A stretch of 64,000 bases of DNA, from the NCBI GenBank assembly GCA_910575245.1, contig CAJTEN010000009.1, positions 24,419 through 88,418 of the forward strand, given 5' to 3'. A model generated the notes under the pieces. That model was not told the DNA's origin, made no database searches, and saw only the letters and a list, made by a program, of their open reading frames with translations. Positions 1 to 8,062 of the stretch are shown here, in pieces. Position 1 is the stretch's first letter, and every line of letters starts with the position of its first letter. Origin of the DNA: Clostridia bacterium (GTDB lineage: Bacteria > Bacillota > Clostridia > Lachnospirales > Lachnospiraceae). A program made the translations under genes and the position numbers.

Positions 1-840
1 GCCTGCTTCCGGCACTGGAAGCGCGCAGGAGCGCAGGCTCTCCGTTGAAAGCGCTACATAATGGGATATCGCTGCGTTATCTTCATGTCCCAAAAGCCGG
101 CTTACAGCTTCTAAAGGAACATCCTCGGCAACCAGTTCACTTGCGAAAGCCATGCGCAGTGAGTGCGAGCCGTGATGGCGGCCTTTCGGGGCTATCCCAG
201 CCAGCTTGAAATATTTGTCAGCTACTACTGAGACTGCAGACCGGGACAGCTGCGTTTTCCTGTAAGTAAGGAAAATGTATGGCTCATCTGTCTTCGGGCG
301 GCCATTTTCAATATAGTCCCGCAATGCATCCTCAATCTCAGGAAGTAATGAAAGTGTCTGCGGGACATCGGTTTTGAATTGGATGTAGGAAATCTTCCTG
401 TTTTTGAAATCAATATCCGGGAGACAGAGAAGGCGGATATCGGAAGCCCTCATGCCCAGCCGGACAGCCAGCAGAAGGATTGCGTAATCCCGCTTTCCCA
501 TAGGCGTACTGCGGTCCACACATGACAGGAGCCTTTCTACTTCCTCATATGTATAAACAGAAGGGACTCTTTGTGGATAACGCACCCTGGGGAGAATGCC
601 TGAATAATTGGCGGCTACGGTTCCCTGTTCCACAAGATAAGAAAAGAATCTTCTGGCATATGTGGCAAAGATTGCCCGGTCTGCTGATTTTTCAAAAGCC
701 TGCTGTACACAGGACGCATTAACTTCTCCCCATGAAGCAATCCCGTTTTCCGAAAAGCAACGGAGCATTTTTACAAGCTGTGAATGGTATTGGCGCACCG
801 TGATTTCTTTATAACCGTCATCCCGGAGATAGCAATACAG
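1..840 (-). pseudogene. Tyrosine recombinase catalytic region, N-terminally truncated, runs off the left edge
   Basis: Read on the minus strand, 840 down to 1 is one open frame of 280 codons, closed upstream by an in-frame stop at 841-843, with no start codon in its first 20 or so codons. The residues fit a phage-integrase fold. An N-terminal SAM-like helical part is followed by the first catalytic Arg in RLGMRASDI (about 460), a Lys in IQFKT, the HSLR box at 165-154, LGH near 85 and the nucleophile Tyr of ISHY at 60-58. All the usual catalytic residues are therefore present, but the protein lacks its true start and the first residues of the core-binding domain. It sits right behind a broken mobC on the same strand, which suggests a deletion removed the relaxase and the integrase start. 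It is probably inactive unless a non-ATG start is used. Confidence 0.8.
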
Positions 841-854
841 TTATTGATTGAACA

Positions 855-1179
855 TTATTGCCAGTTTTTAATCATGAACCATGCGGCAGGTGATATTATC
901 AACTCCTTTACTTCGTCCATATCTTCCTGATAGACGTGGTTTGTGCTGTTAATCCTCTTTGCAATCTGGTTCAGGTTAGAGCTGATCCGCCCCAACTCCG
1001 TATTGTATTCCCGCAGAAAACTGTAATCCACATCAATAGACATATCCGTATAAAATCAGCTTTCGGATGAAAGCCGATTTGCTTTTCATGCCGGATAGTT
1101 TAAACTTCTCGTCAAGGATATACTGCTCTTTATCATCTAAGTGAAATTCATTCCGGTTGGTTCGTGTCCTGTTTGCCAT
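855..1179 (-). pseudogene. mobC: Frameshifted MobC-like relaxosome protein
   Basis: An ATG at 1179 opens a frame reading MANRTRTNRNEFHLDDKE and then a ribbon-helix-helix-like stretch, but it stops at 1035-1033. The next frame continues with DVDYSFLREYNTELG and LNQIAKR, which is the conserved second half of MobC proteins that bind oriT DNA and help the relaxase. One frameshift near 1040 therefore splits the gene. The last residues (ISPAAWFMIKNWQ) do not look like MobC, so the 3' end was probably replaced at a deletion junction around 855-895. No relaxase gene follows. I infer this is debris of an integrative mobilisable or conjugative element. Confidence 0.7.
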
Positions 1180-1366
1180 TTCTGCATCGTCCTTTCTAAA
1201 TTTGGGCATAAAAAAACTGCTGTAACTTGTCTGGTTTACAACAGTCTGGTTTTGTGTCTGTTCAGTTGTTTTGGATAGAATTATCCATGTGTTATTGTAG
1301 CAAATCTGCGGGGGAAGGTCAAGGACTGGCAGAGAAAAAACGGAAAGAAACCAAAGAGGGTTAGGG

Positions 1367-1486
1367 ATACTTCCCTATGGAAATTTCATCATACGGACGG
1401 TAGGGAAGTATGGGGAATTTCGCCCATGTGTCCGGACATGGGCAGTGCTTGCTATTCTACCCACGACACTCCCGGAGGGTGTGTCG
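1367..1486. other. Cluster of three inverted repeats upstream of mobC, candidate oriT remnant
   Basis: The 395 bases between the mobC start and the next gene hold no credible gene. They contain an 11-bp perfect inverted repeat ATACTTCCCTA/TAGGGAAGTAT at 1367-1377 and 1401-1411, a 7-bp-arm hairpin CCCATGT/ACATGGG at 1423-1442, and a hairpin CGACAC/GTGTCG with an extra CCC/GGG pairing at 1464-1486. Origins of transfer usually lie just upstream of mobC and carry such repeats next to the nick site. I cannot identify a nic sequence. Some of these stems could instead be terminators. Confidence 0.4.
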
Positions 1487-1521
1487 CAAATTATTAAATT
1501 TTTAGAAAAATGAGTTTCTAC

Positions 1522-1550
1522 TTGATAATAGACGTTTAAACGTCTAATAT
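1522..1550 (+). promoter_or_regulatory. Sigma-A-like promoter with an 18-bp palindrome filling the spacer
   Basis: TTGATA (1522-1527) and TAATAT (1545-1550) are separated by 17 bp. The perfect palindrome TAGACGTTTAAACGTCTA covers 1529-1546, that is, nearly the whole spacer. A protein bound there would block RNA polymerase, so this is a likely operator for the HTH/response-regulator/kinase genes starting at 1575. Which protein binds is unknown. The small HTH protein encoded first is one candidate. Confidence 0.55.
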
Positions 1551-1574
1551 TAGATAAAAGATGGAGGGATAGAA

Positions 1575-1763
1575 ATGGAATATATATCGGTAAAAGAAGC
1601 ATCTTTAAAATGGGGAATTTCAGAACGGAGAATACAACGTTTATGTTTAGAGGAAAGAGTAGCCGGAGCAATTAGATTTAGCAGGATTTGGATGATACCA
1701 AAAGATGCAGAGAAACCAGCGGATGCCCGCATAAGAGAAGAGAGGATGAAAAGGCATGAATAA
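1575..1763 (+). CDS. Small helix-turn-helix DNA-binding protein
   Basis: The 62-residue protein begins MEYISVKEASLKWGISERRIQRLC, a helix-turn-helix of the excisionase/MerR-like HTH_17 kind, then a short wing (AGAIRFSRIWMIPKDAEKPAD) and a basic tail. Proteins of this size are common in Firmicutes conjugative elements, where they act as excisionases or small regulators. A good ribosome binding site (ATGGAGGG) precedes the ATG. The gene overlaps the start of the response regulator by 8 bp, so the two were probably cotranscribed and coupled. A role as repressor at the palindrome just upstream is inference only. Confidence 0.65.
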   Translation: MEYISVKEASLKWGISERRIQRLCLEERVAGAIRFSRIWMIPKDAEKPADARIREERMKRHE

Positions 1764-2456
1764 GGTTTTGATTATTGATGATGATGAAGAACTTTGTATG
1801 CTTATGGCAAAATGTATTGAGCAGGAAAATCTTAGTGTGGTTGTCGCTAATGGTGGCATAGAAGGACTGCAGATATTGGAGGAAAATAAAGATAGCTGTA
1901 CACTTATTATTCTTGATATTATGATGCCAGATCTGGATGGCTTTCAAGTTTTGCAGCAAATACGGCGACAAGTAATGTTCCTGTCCTTATGCTGACCGCA
2001 AAAAGCGAAGAAGAAGATAAAGTGTCCGGCTTGCGGATGGGGGCGGACGATTACCTGACAAAGCCATTTAGTATCAACGAGCTTATGGCACGGGTAAATT
2101 CCTTAATCCGGCGTTATACCCTGCTTAATCCTGTTTCCAGTGCTGAAACAGACTGCATGACGTTTTAGGGGATGACGATCGACAGACTTAACCGCTTTGT
2201 CTTTCAAGGGAATGAACAGATTGAGCTTACGGGAAAAGAATTTGACCTGCTTTCTTTTCTGGCATCAAATAAGGGCAAGGTATTTACAAAAAAGCAGATT
2301 TATACGCAGGTTTGGGCGGAAGAATACGCTTTTGACGACAGTAATATCATGTCATTTATCAGTAAATTGAGGAAAAAGATTGAACCAGACCCGGAGCATC
2401 CGTTTTACATTTTGACTGTCCGTGGCGTTGGCTATCGTTTTAACAGGGAGGCTTGA
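1756..2456 (+). pseudogene. OmpR-family response regulator broken by a frameshift and an amber codon
   Basis: The receiver half reads MNKVLIIDDDEELCML with the acidic pair D8-D9 and the phospho-acceptor D54 in [13 protein letters not shown]. After QQIRR (about 1968) one base is missing. The correct continuation [32 protein letters not shown] lies in the next frame. A second lesion is an in-frame TAG at 2167-2169, directly before MTIDRLNRFVF, where the winged-helix DNA-binding domain begins and runs intact to VRGVGYRFNREA. As written, the gene gives a truncated receiver and perhaps a separately started DNA-binding domain (ATG at 2172). Upstream it overlaps the HTH gene. The kinase follows 1 bp after its stop. 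Two independent lesions argue for real decay rather than one sequencing error. Confidence 0.8.
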
Positions 2457-2457
2457 C

Positions 2458-3381
2458 ATGAGTATTAACCCATTTTTATTGATTATGTTTTGCATTGCTT
2501 TGTTGGTAATCCTATTTCTTTTCACAAAACTCAGGCGTGTACGGGGGCAATTGTCTATTATCGAGGAGGCGCTTGAAGATATAAAATCCGGGAACTTAAA
2601 TCGTCGTATGCTGACTAAGAAAAATGATATGACAAGAAAAATCTGCTATGGCATTAATGAGATTGCAATGAACAGCCAGACACAGCTTATTAAACAAAAA
2701 CAGTCTGAACAGGCGTACAAACGGTTAATGACCAGCATTTCCCATGATGTCAAAACTCCCCTTGCTTCTTTGGTCGGTTATTTGGAAGCGATAGAATGTA
2801 AGATAGTGGCAGGAGAAGAAAAAGACGAATACGTCCATGTCGCATTTGAGAAAGCCCATTACCTGAAGCATTTTGTGGAAAACCTCTTTGAGTGGGTGAA
2901 GCTGGATTCCGGGGAACAGATTTTTCGCTTTGAGGTTTTAGATTTGAATGAGATATCACGGAACGTCATTGCTGATTGGATTTCAGTTTTAGAAAACAGT
3001 GATTTTGAGTATGAGTTTGACATTCCGGAAACGGAATACCTTATGCGTATAGATGTAAATGCTTATAGCCGTATCCTCAACAATCTGCTGCAGAACGTGC
3101 TTATTCATAGCAAGGGAAATAAAGTGACATTCCATATTTCAGAAAATGACCAGCAAGCCCGAATTATATTAGCAGATAATGGCAGGGGAATATCCTCCGG
3201 TCATCTCCCGCATATTTTTGAGAGGATGTACCAATGTGACCAGTCACGGTCTGCAAAAGGAAATGGACTGGGTTTATCTATCGTAAAAGAACTTGTGGCA
3301 GCTCATAAAGGAATGATTGCCGCTGACAGCATTCCTGATAAGGAAACTATATTTACAATATTGCTTCCAAAATCCCTGTAG
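2458..3381 (+). CDS. Sensor histidine kinase with one N-terminal membrane segment
   Basis: The 307-residue protein has one hydrophobic segment (about 5-22), a short HAMP-like linker, the phospho-acceptor H96 in SISHDVKTPLASL, an N box (RILNNLLQNVLIHS), a G1 box (LADNGRGIS) and a G2 box (GNGLGLSIV). It has almost no extracellular loop, like intramembrane-sensing kinases that work with ABC transporters in antimicrobial-peptide response. I chose ATG 2458, behind the AGGGAGG at 2446-2452, rather than an upstream in-frame ATG inside the regulator gene. Its partner regulator is broken, so signalling from it is probably interrupted unless another regulator substitutes. Confidence 0.85.
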   Translation: MSINPFLLIMFCIALLVILFLFTKLRRVRGQLSIIEEALEDIKSGNLNRRMLTKKNDMTRKICYGINEIAMNSQTQLIKQKQSEQAYKRLMTSISHDVKTPLASLVGYLEAIECKIVAGEEKDEYVHVAFEKAHYLKHFVENLFEWVKLDSGEQIFRFEVLDLNEISRNVIADWISVLENSDFEYEFDIPETEYLMRIDVNAYSRILNNLLQNVLIHSKGNKVTFHISENDQQARIILADNGRGISSGHLPHIFERMYQCDQSRSAKGNGLGLSIVKELVAAHKGMIAADSIPDKETIFTILLPKSL

Positions 3382-3438
3382 TAATACGGGGATTTTTCAG
3401 TTTGTCAAATTTCGCTTAACTGTAAAAGCATGAAAAAA

Positions 3439-3481
3439 GCAAGGTTTCGGCAAGGTTTTGGCAAGGTTAGCGTGATAGAAT
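3439..3481 (+). promoter_or_regulatory. Three 11-bp direct repeats ahead of a -10 box, predicted response-regulator site
   Basis: Units GCAAGGTTTCG (3439-3449), GCAAGGTTTTG (3450-3460) and GCAAGGTTAGC (3461-3471) lie head to tail. TAGAAT at 3476-3481 serves as a likely -10. No good -35 is present, and the repeats occupy its place. Direct repeats spaced one helical turn apart are typical binding sites for OmpR-family regulators. The site drives the ABC transporter operon that begins at 3508. The neighbouring regulator at 1756-2456 is the natural candidate. Confidence 0.6.
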
Positions 3482-3507
3482 AGCAAATATGAAAAGGAGG
3501 TTTCGCA

Positions 3508-4431
3508 ATGAGTAAATATGTAATCGAAACAAAAAATCTTACAAAACAATACGGAATACAAAAAAGCGTTGCGGATCTGAATATCCATGTCCAGCAAGGG
3601 CGTATCTATGGTCTGCTTGGCAGGAATGGAGCCGGAAAGACAACGACCATGAAAATGCTGCTTGGGCTGACACAGCCCACTTCCGGGGAAGTTACAATCT
3701 GGGGACAGCCTTTACGGACAAATGAGAAAAAGCTCCTGCCCCGGATTGGCTATCTGATTGAATCCCCCGGATTTTACCCGAATCTGACCGCCACAGAAAA
3801 CCTGCGCATTTTTGCAACCCTGCGGGGAGTGCCGAGCCGTAATGCAATTAAAAATGCGCTTGATTTAGTGGGGCTTCCCTATAAAGACAAAAAGCTGTTT
3901 TCCCAATATTCCCTTGGCATGAAGCAGCGATTGGCGATTGCCCTTGCCATTATGCATGACCCGGAGCTTTTGATTTTGGACGAACCGATTAACGGGCTTG
4001 ACCCGATTGGAATTGCGGAAGTGCGCTCTTTTATCCGTGACCTCTGTACTGAAAAGGGGAAAACGATATTGATTTCCAGCCATATTCTTTCCGAGATTGC
4101 ATTGCTGGCTGATGATATAGGAATTATCGACCACGGCGCATTATTGGAGGAAGAAAGCCTTGCAGAGCTGGAAGCAAAGAGCAGCAGACATATCCGTTTT
4201 ACCGTTTCCAGTACAACACAGGCGGCAAGGATTTTGGAACGCAATTTCCATGAAACGCAGTTTATCATACAGGACGATTATAAGATGCGTCTGCATAATT
4301 TAGATATTTCAGTTGGGGAAATTGTAACAGCCTTTGTCGAAAACGGGCTTACCGTGTCAGAAGCCTATGTCTGCGAAGAAAGCCTTGAAGATTATTTCAA
4401 GCGTGTAACAGGGGGTGAAGGGATTGCTTGA
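3508..4431 (+). CDS. ABC transporter ATPase, lantibiotic/bacitracin immunity type
   Basis: The 307-residue protein is an ABC ATPase of the BcrA/NatA class. It has Walker A GRNGAGKTT (about 38-46), a Q-loop region near IGYLIESPGFYP, signature YSLGMKQR and Walker B LLILDEPINGLDP, followed by a roughly 90-residue C-terminal extension typical of ABC-2 exporter ATPases. The strong site AAGGAGG precedes the ATG. It is first in an operon with two ABC-2 permeases and a lipoprotein, the layout of LanFEG-type self-protection or peptide-detoxification exporters. I infer export or membrane clearance of a cationic peptide antibiotic. The substrate cannot be read from the sequence. Confidence 0.85.
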   Translation: MSKYVIETKNLTKQYGIQKSVADLNIHVQQGRIYGLLGRNGAGKTTTMKMLLGLTQPTSGEVTIWGQPLRTNEKKLLPRIGYLIESPGFYPNLTATENLRIFATLRGVPSRNAIKNALDLVGLPYKDKKLFSQYSLGMKQRLAIALAIMHDPELLILDEPINGLDPIGIAEVRSFIRDLCTEKGKTILISSHILSEIALLADDIGIIDHGALLEEESLAELEAKSSRHIRFTVSSTTQAARILERNFHETQFIIQDDYKMRLHNLDISVGEIVTAFVENGLTVSEAYVCEESLEDYFKRVTGGEGIA

Positions 4432-5215
4432 TCTTGTAAAGTGTGAGTTTTGGAAATTGAAACGGAAAAAGTTTGTCCTTTTCGTAATATTTTCTGCGTT
4501 GCTTTTTCCTATCCCGTTTACTGCACTTGTACTAAAAGGGAATGTGGGCGATTTGAACGCTTTTGACGGCTTATATGATTTGCTCATTTGCATGGCTGTT
4601 CCTGTCATGCTTCCCTGCATACTTGGCATTATAGGGGCTATGCTCTTTTACATGGAAAGAGATAATGCAACTCTGAAAAATTTGATGGCTATTCCTGTTT
4701 CGGCATGGGAAATTGCGACTGCAAAAATCATAGTATTATACTTTATCAGCCTTTTATTCACCTGTGTAACATTGTTCTCTGCAATTATCGGGGGGATAAT
4801 AGCCGGATCTGATTTGGGCAATATTTGGAACAAACTTATAACCGCCATTATTACGGCTATTCTATATGCCACGGGTACACTTCCGATTATAATTGCGATT
4901 GTAAAATTTAACCGCTCTTATATATTTGCAGTTATTTTGACATTCTTCTATACAATGTTTGGATTTTCCCTTGCTTTTACAGGGCAGTTCACATCAGATA
5001 ATCAAGTAATGAAAGTGCTTACCAGTATTTTACCAACGCCTGTTATTTATCGTTGGCAGGCTTCAAGAATGATTGGACAGGGAACAACTGCTTTTGAAAT
5101 CTGGCAGCCTTACTTTTTGAAATTATGGATAGTAGTTTTTACCGTTTTTATTCTTGGAGGTATTTCTTATTTTGCGATTATCAAAATCTACAAAAAGCAG
5201 GAAAGGCAGGTGTAA
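4415..5215 (+). CDS. ABC-2 permease subunit 1 of the peptide-immunity transporter
   Basis: The 266-residue protein starts at a GTG (4415) overlapping the ATPase gene by 17 bp, which implies coupled translation. It has about six hydrophobic stretches, the first following the basic start KCEFWKLKRKKFVLF, and the intracellular motif ERDNATLKNLMAIPVS that is conserved among LanE/LanG-type permeases. It probably pairs with the second permease to form the membrane channel for the ATPase encoded upstream. The similarity to the next protein (NLMAIPVS versus NIMAIPVS) suggests an old duplication. Confidence 0.8.
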   Translation: MKGLLDLVKCEFWKLKRKKFVLFVIFSALLFPIPFTALVLKGNVGDLNAFDGLYDLLICMAVPVMLPCILGIIGAMLFYMERDNATLKNLMAIPVSAWEIATAKIIVLYFISLLFTCVTLFSAIIGGIIAGSDLGNIWNKLITAIITAILYATGTLPIIIAIVKFNRSYIFAVILTFFYTMFGFSLAFTGQFTSDNQVMKVLTSILPTPVIYRWQASRMIGQGTTAFEIWQPYFLKLWIVVFTVFILGGISYFAIIKIYKKQERQV

Positions 5216-5218
5216 GAA

Positions 5219-5977
5219 ATGGCAAAACACATACAAACAGAACTCTGGAAATTAAAACGATACTCTGTTATCTGGATTGGAATTGCAACTATGCTGTCTG
5301 TTGTTTTACTAACCTGTTTTATGGAGATGGGTACGCCGGGAACGCCGACATTTTCCAGTTTTTCAGATAATGTAATATGGAACAGCTTTTCGCTTATCTT
5401 TCCGGCGACAATCGTACTGATTGCAGGTTATATGATTGAACGTGAAAGAACAGACGACACGCTTAAAAATATAATGGCAATCCCGGTATCTTTCCGAAGC
5501 CTGCTTTTGGGTAAAGTGTTTGTCTGCGGAATGATTTCTGTCTTTCTGGCGGTAGTGGAACTTTTATTTACTGCTCTCATTTCGCTTTTTAGCAGATATG
5601 AGGGAATTGCTCTTGGCAGCGTAATGAGATCGCTTGCCCAAATGGTTGGAATGAATTGCTTTGTATTTATATCGGTGCTGCCTGTTATTGTATTTACAGG
5701 ACAAAGGGCAGGAGCATTTATGACGGGAGTAGCTTTTGCATTTTTTTATGGTTTTATAGGGACTTTTGCTTCCGGTCATGGTCTGTCCTGTCTTTACCCG
5801 GTTACGATAGGACTTGGTTTCATCAATTATCAAAATGGCATGGAAGCCGGCACATATAATATTCTATGGTGCGTTGTTGTATTTCTGATTATGCTTGTTA
5901 TAACTGCGGTTATGCTGCTTCTGGCACATGACAGGAGCAAAACACAAAAAATAAAAGCCAAAGGGGATATTCAATGA
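5219..5977 (+). CDS. ABC-2 permease subunit 2 of the peptide-immunity transporter
   Basis: The 252-residue membrane protein begins MAKHIQTELWKLKRYSVIW and carries ERTDDTLKNIMAIPVSFRSLLLGK, matching the permease encoded 3 bp upstream at the same relative place. About six membrane helices are visible. It belongs to the LanE/LanG-like ABC-2 family and should form a heterodimeric channel with its neighbour. Its end overlaps the lipoprotein gene by 4 bp, so all four genes are likely one transcript. Confidence 0.8.
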   Translation: MAKHIQTELWKLKRYSVIWIGIATMLSVVLLTCFMEMGTPGTPTFSSFSDNVIWNSFSLIFPATIVLIAGYMIERERTDDTLKNIMAIPVSFRSLLLGKVFVCGMISVFLAVVELLFTALISLFSRYEGIALGSVMRSLAQMVGMNCFVFISVLPVIVFTGQRAGAFMTGVAFAFFYGFIGTFASGHGLSCLYPVTIGLGFINYQNGMEAGTYNILWCVVVFLIMLVITAVMLLLAHDRSKTQKIKAKGDIQ

Positions 5978-6513
5978 CAGGAAAAAGAATACTTTATATC
6001 ATTCTAATATGTATGGGTGCTTTATCGCTTTCCGGCTGCAACAGCATTTATCAGGCACTATCAGACGGAACGGAAAAGATACTTGATATGGCTTCTGATA
6101 CCGTAGGCGACACTCCCAAAAATACTGCTTTAGACATCATGGATGCGCTAAATGAAATTGGTGGAAACACTGTTTTAACTTCTGAATCCTCTTTGCAGGG
6201 GGAACGTACTACAGGGATTGATAATTACGTTGGAACTTATTCAGCCGAATATAAGGACTTTTCAAAAACGGAATATCTGTTTGGCGGTGTTGATGTTGAA
6301 AGAGAGCAGGGAAATGAATTAACTGTAGAGTGCGTCCTAAAAGTTGACAGTGGTACTGCTAAAGTATTTTGGATTTCGGGAAGCGAGAAACCAGTTAGCT
6401 TGATTGAAACGGACGGAACTTATAAGGAAACAATTAAATTGTCGAGTGGCAGCAACTATATTGGTATTGAATGTGAAGATTTTACAGGAAGTATGGAATT
6501 GAATATCGAATAA
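5974..6513 (+). CDS. Small lipoprotein of the ABC immunity operon
   Basis: The 179-residue protein has a signal peptide and lipobox SLSGC with the lipidated Cys at residue 22. The rest is a soluble domain rich in beta-type sequence (NYVGTYSAEYKDFSKTEYLFGG, VECVLKVDSGTAKVFWISG) without catalytic motifs I recognise. Its ATG overlaps the second permease (ATGA), so it belongs to the same operon. By analogy with LanI lipoproteins, which sit beside LanFEG transporters and bind the peptide at the outer membrane face, it may assist immunity. The sequence itself does not prove homology to LanI. Confidence 0.7.
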   Translation: MTGKRILYIILICMGALSLSGCNSIYQALSDGTEKILDMASDTVGDTPKNTALDIMDALNEIGGNTVLTSESSLQGERTTGIDNYVGTYSAEYKDFSKTEYLFGGVDVEREQGNELTVECVLKVDSGTAKVFWISGSEKPVSLIETDGTYKETIKLSSGSNYIGIECEDFTGSMELNIE

Positions 6514-6672
6514 TGACTGCCGGACAACGGCAAAGAAAAAAGCTGTCGCAGAGCAGGGGGCAATGTTGCCAGTGCTGTGGCAGGTTTTATCTTCTTTGGT
6601 ATAGGAGGTGATAGGGGGATAAGATGAAACAGATATAGGATGGAGCTGTTTATCATAAGACAGGTGATTAAA

Positions 6673-7107
6673 ATGAGTAAAATAGTAATATTATCTTTTT
6701 CGGAAGATGAGGAAGATGTCTGCCAGAGAATGTTGCAGATTATAAGTGAAAGTCCTCATTTTGAAGGCTGTAACATGCTTCAAGTGGAAAATCACCTTAG
6801 TATCGGAGGAATGAAGTTGAACTTAGCAGAGAAAAATGTGGTCATACATGGTGCGGAGGTTATGCTTACCAATAGGGAGTTTGAAATACTGTATTTGTTA
6901 GCGCAGAGTCCTGGCAGGATATTCAGCAAAGAGTAAATCTATGATATTGTCTGGCAGGAGCCATATTCCGGCGATTACAACATTGTCATGAGCCATATCC
7001 GCCATATAAGGGAGAAAATAGAGGACAATCCGGGCAAGCCGCTTTACATACAGACCGTATGGGGCATTGGCTATCGGTTCAACAAAAATTTAAGCAGCAG
7101 TCTGTGA
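6673..7107 (+). pseudogene. Receiver-less winged-helix regulator with an in-frame ochre codon
   Basis: The frame from ATG 6673 reads MSKIVILSFSEDEEDVCQRML, then a winged-helix domain (VMLTNREFEILYLLAQSPGRIFSKE). It meets TAA at 6934-6936 and carries on as IYDIVWQEP, NIVMSHIRHIREKIE and VWGIGYRFNKN to the stop at 7107. Intact relatives read KEQIYD, so a CAA-to-TAA change explains the stop. The N-terminal part is too short for a receiver domain, so the ancestor was probably a stand-alone OmpR-type DNA-binding protein of the sort found in conjugative elements. The 159 bp before it hold no recognisable gene. Confidence 0.7.
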
Positions 7108-7133
7108 TGTGAAAACAGATTGCTGCTTATTTT

Positions 7134-7869
7134 TTGTCCTGTACGCCTAAGAGGTATTCGCAGGACATATGGAAGAACTCTGCCAGAGCCACCACTGACA
7201 AGGCATATTATATCTGTCAGACATATAACCGTTTTGGGGAAAATGCCTGTACAAGCCACAAAATTGAAGCGAGGGATTTATATAACTATAGTAAACGACA
7301 TAACAAATTTCTGTTTCCGGCTCTTGCAGGAGCCATATACGGTAGCTCCTGCGAGGACGAAAACGAAATTTCTAATGTCGTTAATTATAGATATACAGGA
7401 AGTTGCTGCTATGGCATTAAAGGATCAGGAAACGTTTTATGGCAGATTGAGCCGTAGAATGGAGAAACAGTATCTTGCGGATACGGACAGCCTGAAAAAG
7501 AGTATGAGAATCTTGCAGAGCGCAATCAGTAGATAGACGATACTTTTATCAGTCTGTATGCAGACAAGGCAAAGGGAATACTTATTGAAAAGCTTTTTTT
7601 TGAAGCTGACGGACGCAATGGAGAAAGAACAGGAAAACAACCAGAGCTGTATGCAGGAGATAGCTGCGCTTATCAGCGAGGAGGAACATTCCGAGGGCGA
7701 TGTGCAGATGTTTATGGGAGGAATCAGGCGTTATGCTGCCATTACAGAGCTTGACGAAACGGTATTAAACCGACTGATTAACCGCATACTGATTGGAGAA
7801 CCTAAGAAAGTTGATTGGGTAAAGACACAGGAAGTACGGATTGTATATAATTTTGTTGGGGAGTTATGA
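7134..7869 (+). pseudogene. Remnant of a large serine recombinase, C-terminal part, interrupted by a MITE
   Basis: Fragments in shifting frames match the end of TndX/TnpX-like large serine recombinases. They include AYYICQTYNRFGENACTSHK from the zinc-ribbon region, then after the MITE DIQEVAAMALKDQETFYGR, a coiled-coil stretch EKQYLADTDSLKK, and finally MEKEQENNQSCMQEIAAL to EVRIVYNFVGEL ending at 7869. The catalytic N-terminal domain is absent. At least two frameshifts or stops near 7530-7600 and the MITE at 7289-7387 break it. It marks the far side of the mobile island and cannot encode an active recombinase. Confidence 0.8.
7289..7387 (+). mobile_element. MITE family A, copy A1, inside the serine recombinase remnant
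   Basis: A 99-bp element bounded by terminal inverted repeats TAGTAAACGACAT and (inverted) TAATTAACGACAT, flanked on both sides by TA (7287-7288, 7388-7389). It has the same length and the same TA flanks as the copies at 15898 and 54062. The interior contains a GGAGC...GCTCC-type stem. It codes for nothing. TA duplication points to mobilisation by an IS630/Tc1-mariner type transposase, none of which is present here. Confidence 0.85.
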
Positions 7870-7995
7870 ATTTGAACAACTAAAAGTGTAGAATTTCTTG
7901 TTTTTAATGTAAAGTAATAAAATTAAGAATATATATGCGAAAAGCAAAACAGGAAATAAACGAGAGCGCACTCTCCAGCATTTTTACAGATTTAA

Positions 7996-8040
7996 AAAGG
8001 AGCTGTTAAGGGAGGATAAATCCTCTTTAACAGCTTCTTT
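7996..8040. terminator. Bidirectional hairpin terminator
   Basis: AGCTGTTAAGGGAGGA pairs with TCCTCTTTAACAGCT around a four-base loop, with A-rich sequence on the left and T-rich sequence on the right. It sits after the recombinase remnant and at the 3' end of the minus-strand anti-sigma gene, and so can end transcripts from both sides. Confidence 0.75.
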
Positions 8041-8062
8041 AAAAATATATTAATGGAGTTAC

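Noticed and set aside
3508..6513. Calling the transporter an antibiotic-resistance determinant for a named drug
   Set aside because: The family is of the peptide-immunity type, but no sequence feature fixes the substrate, and the regulator is broken.
7120..7536. 138-codon frame across the serine recombinase remnant and MITE
   Set aside because: It mixes an unrelated frame, the MITE and the true DIQEVAAMALK frame, so it is not a real gene.
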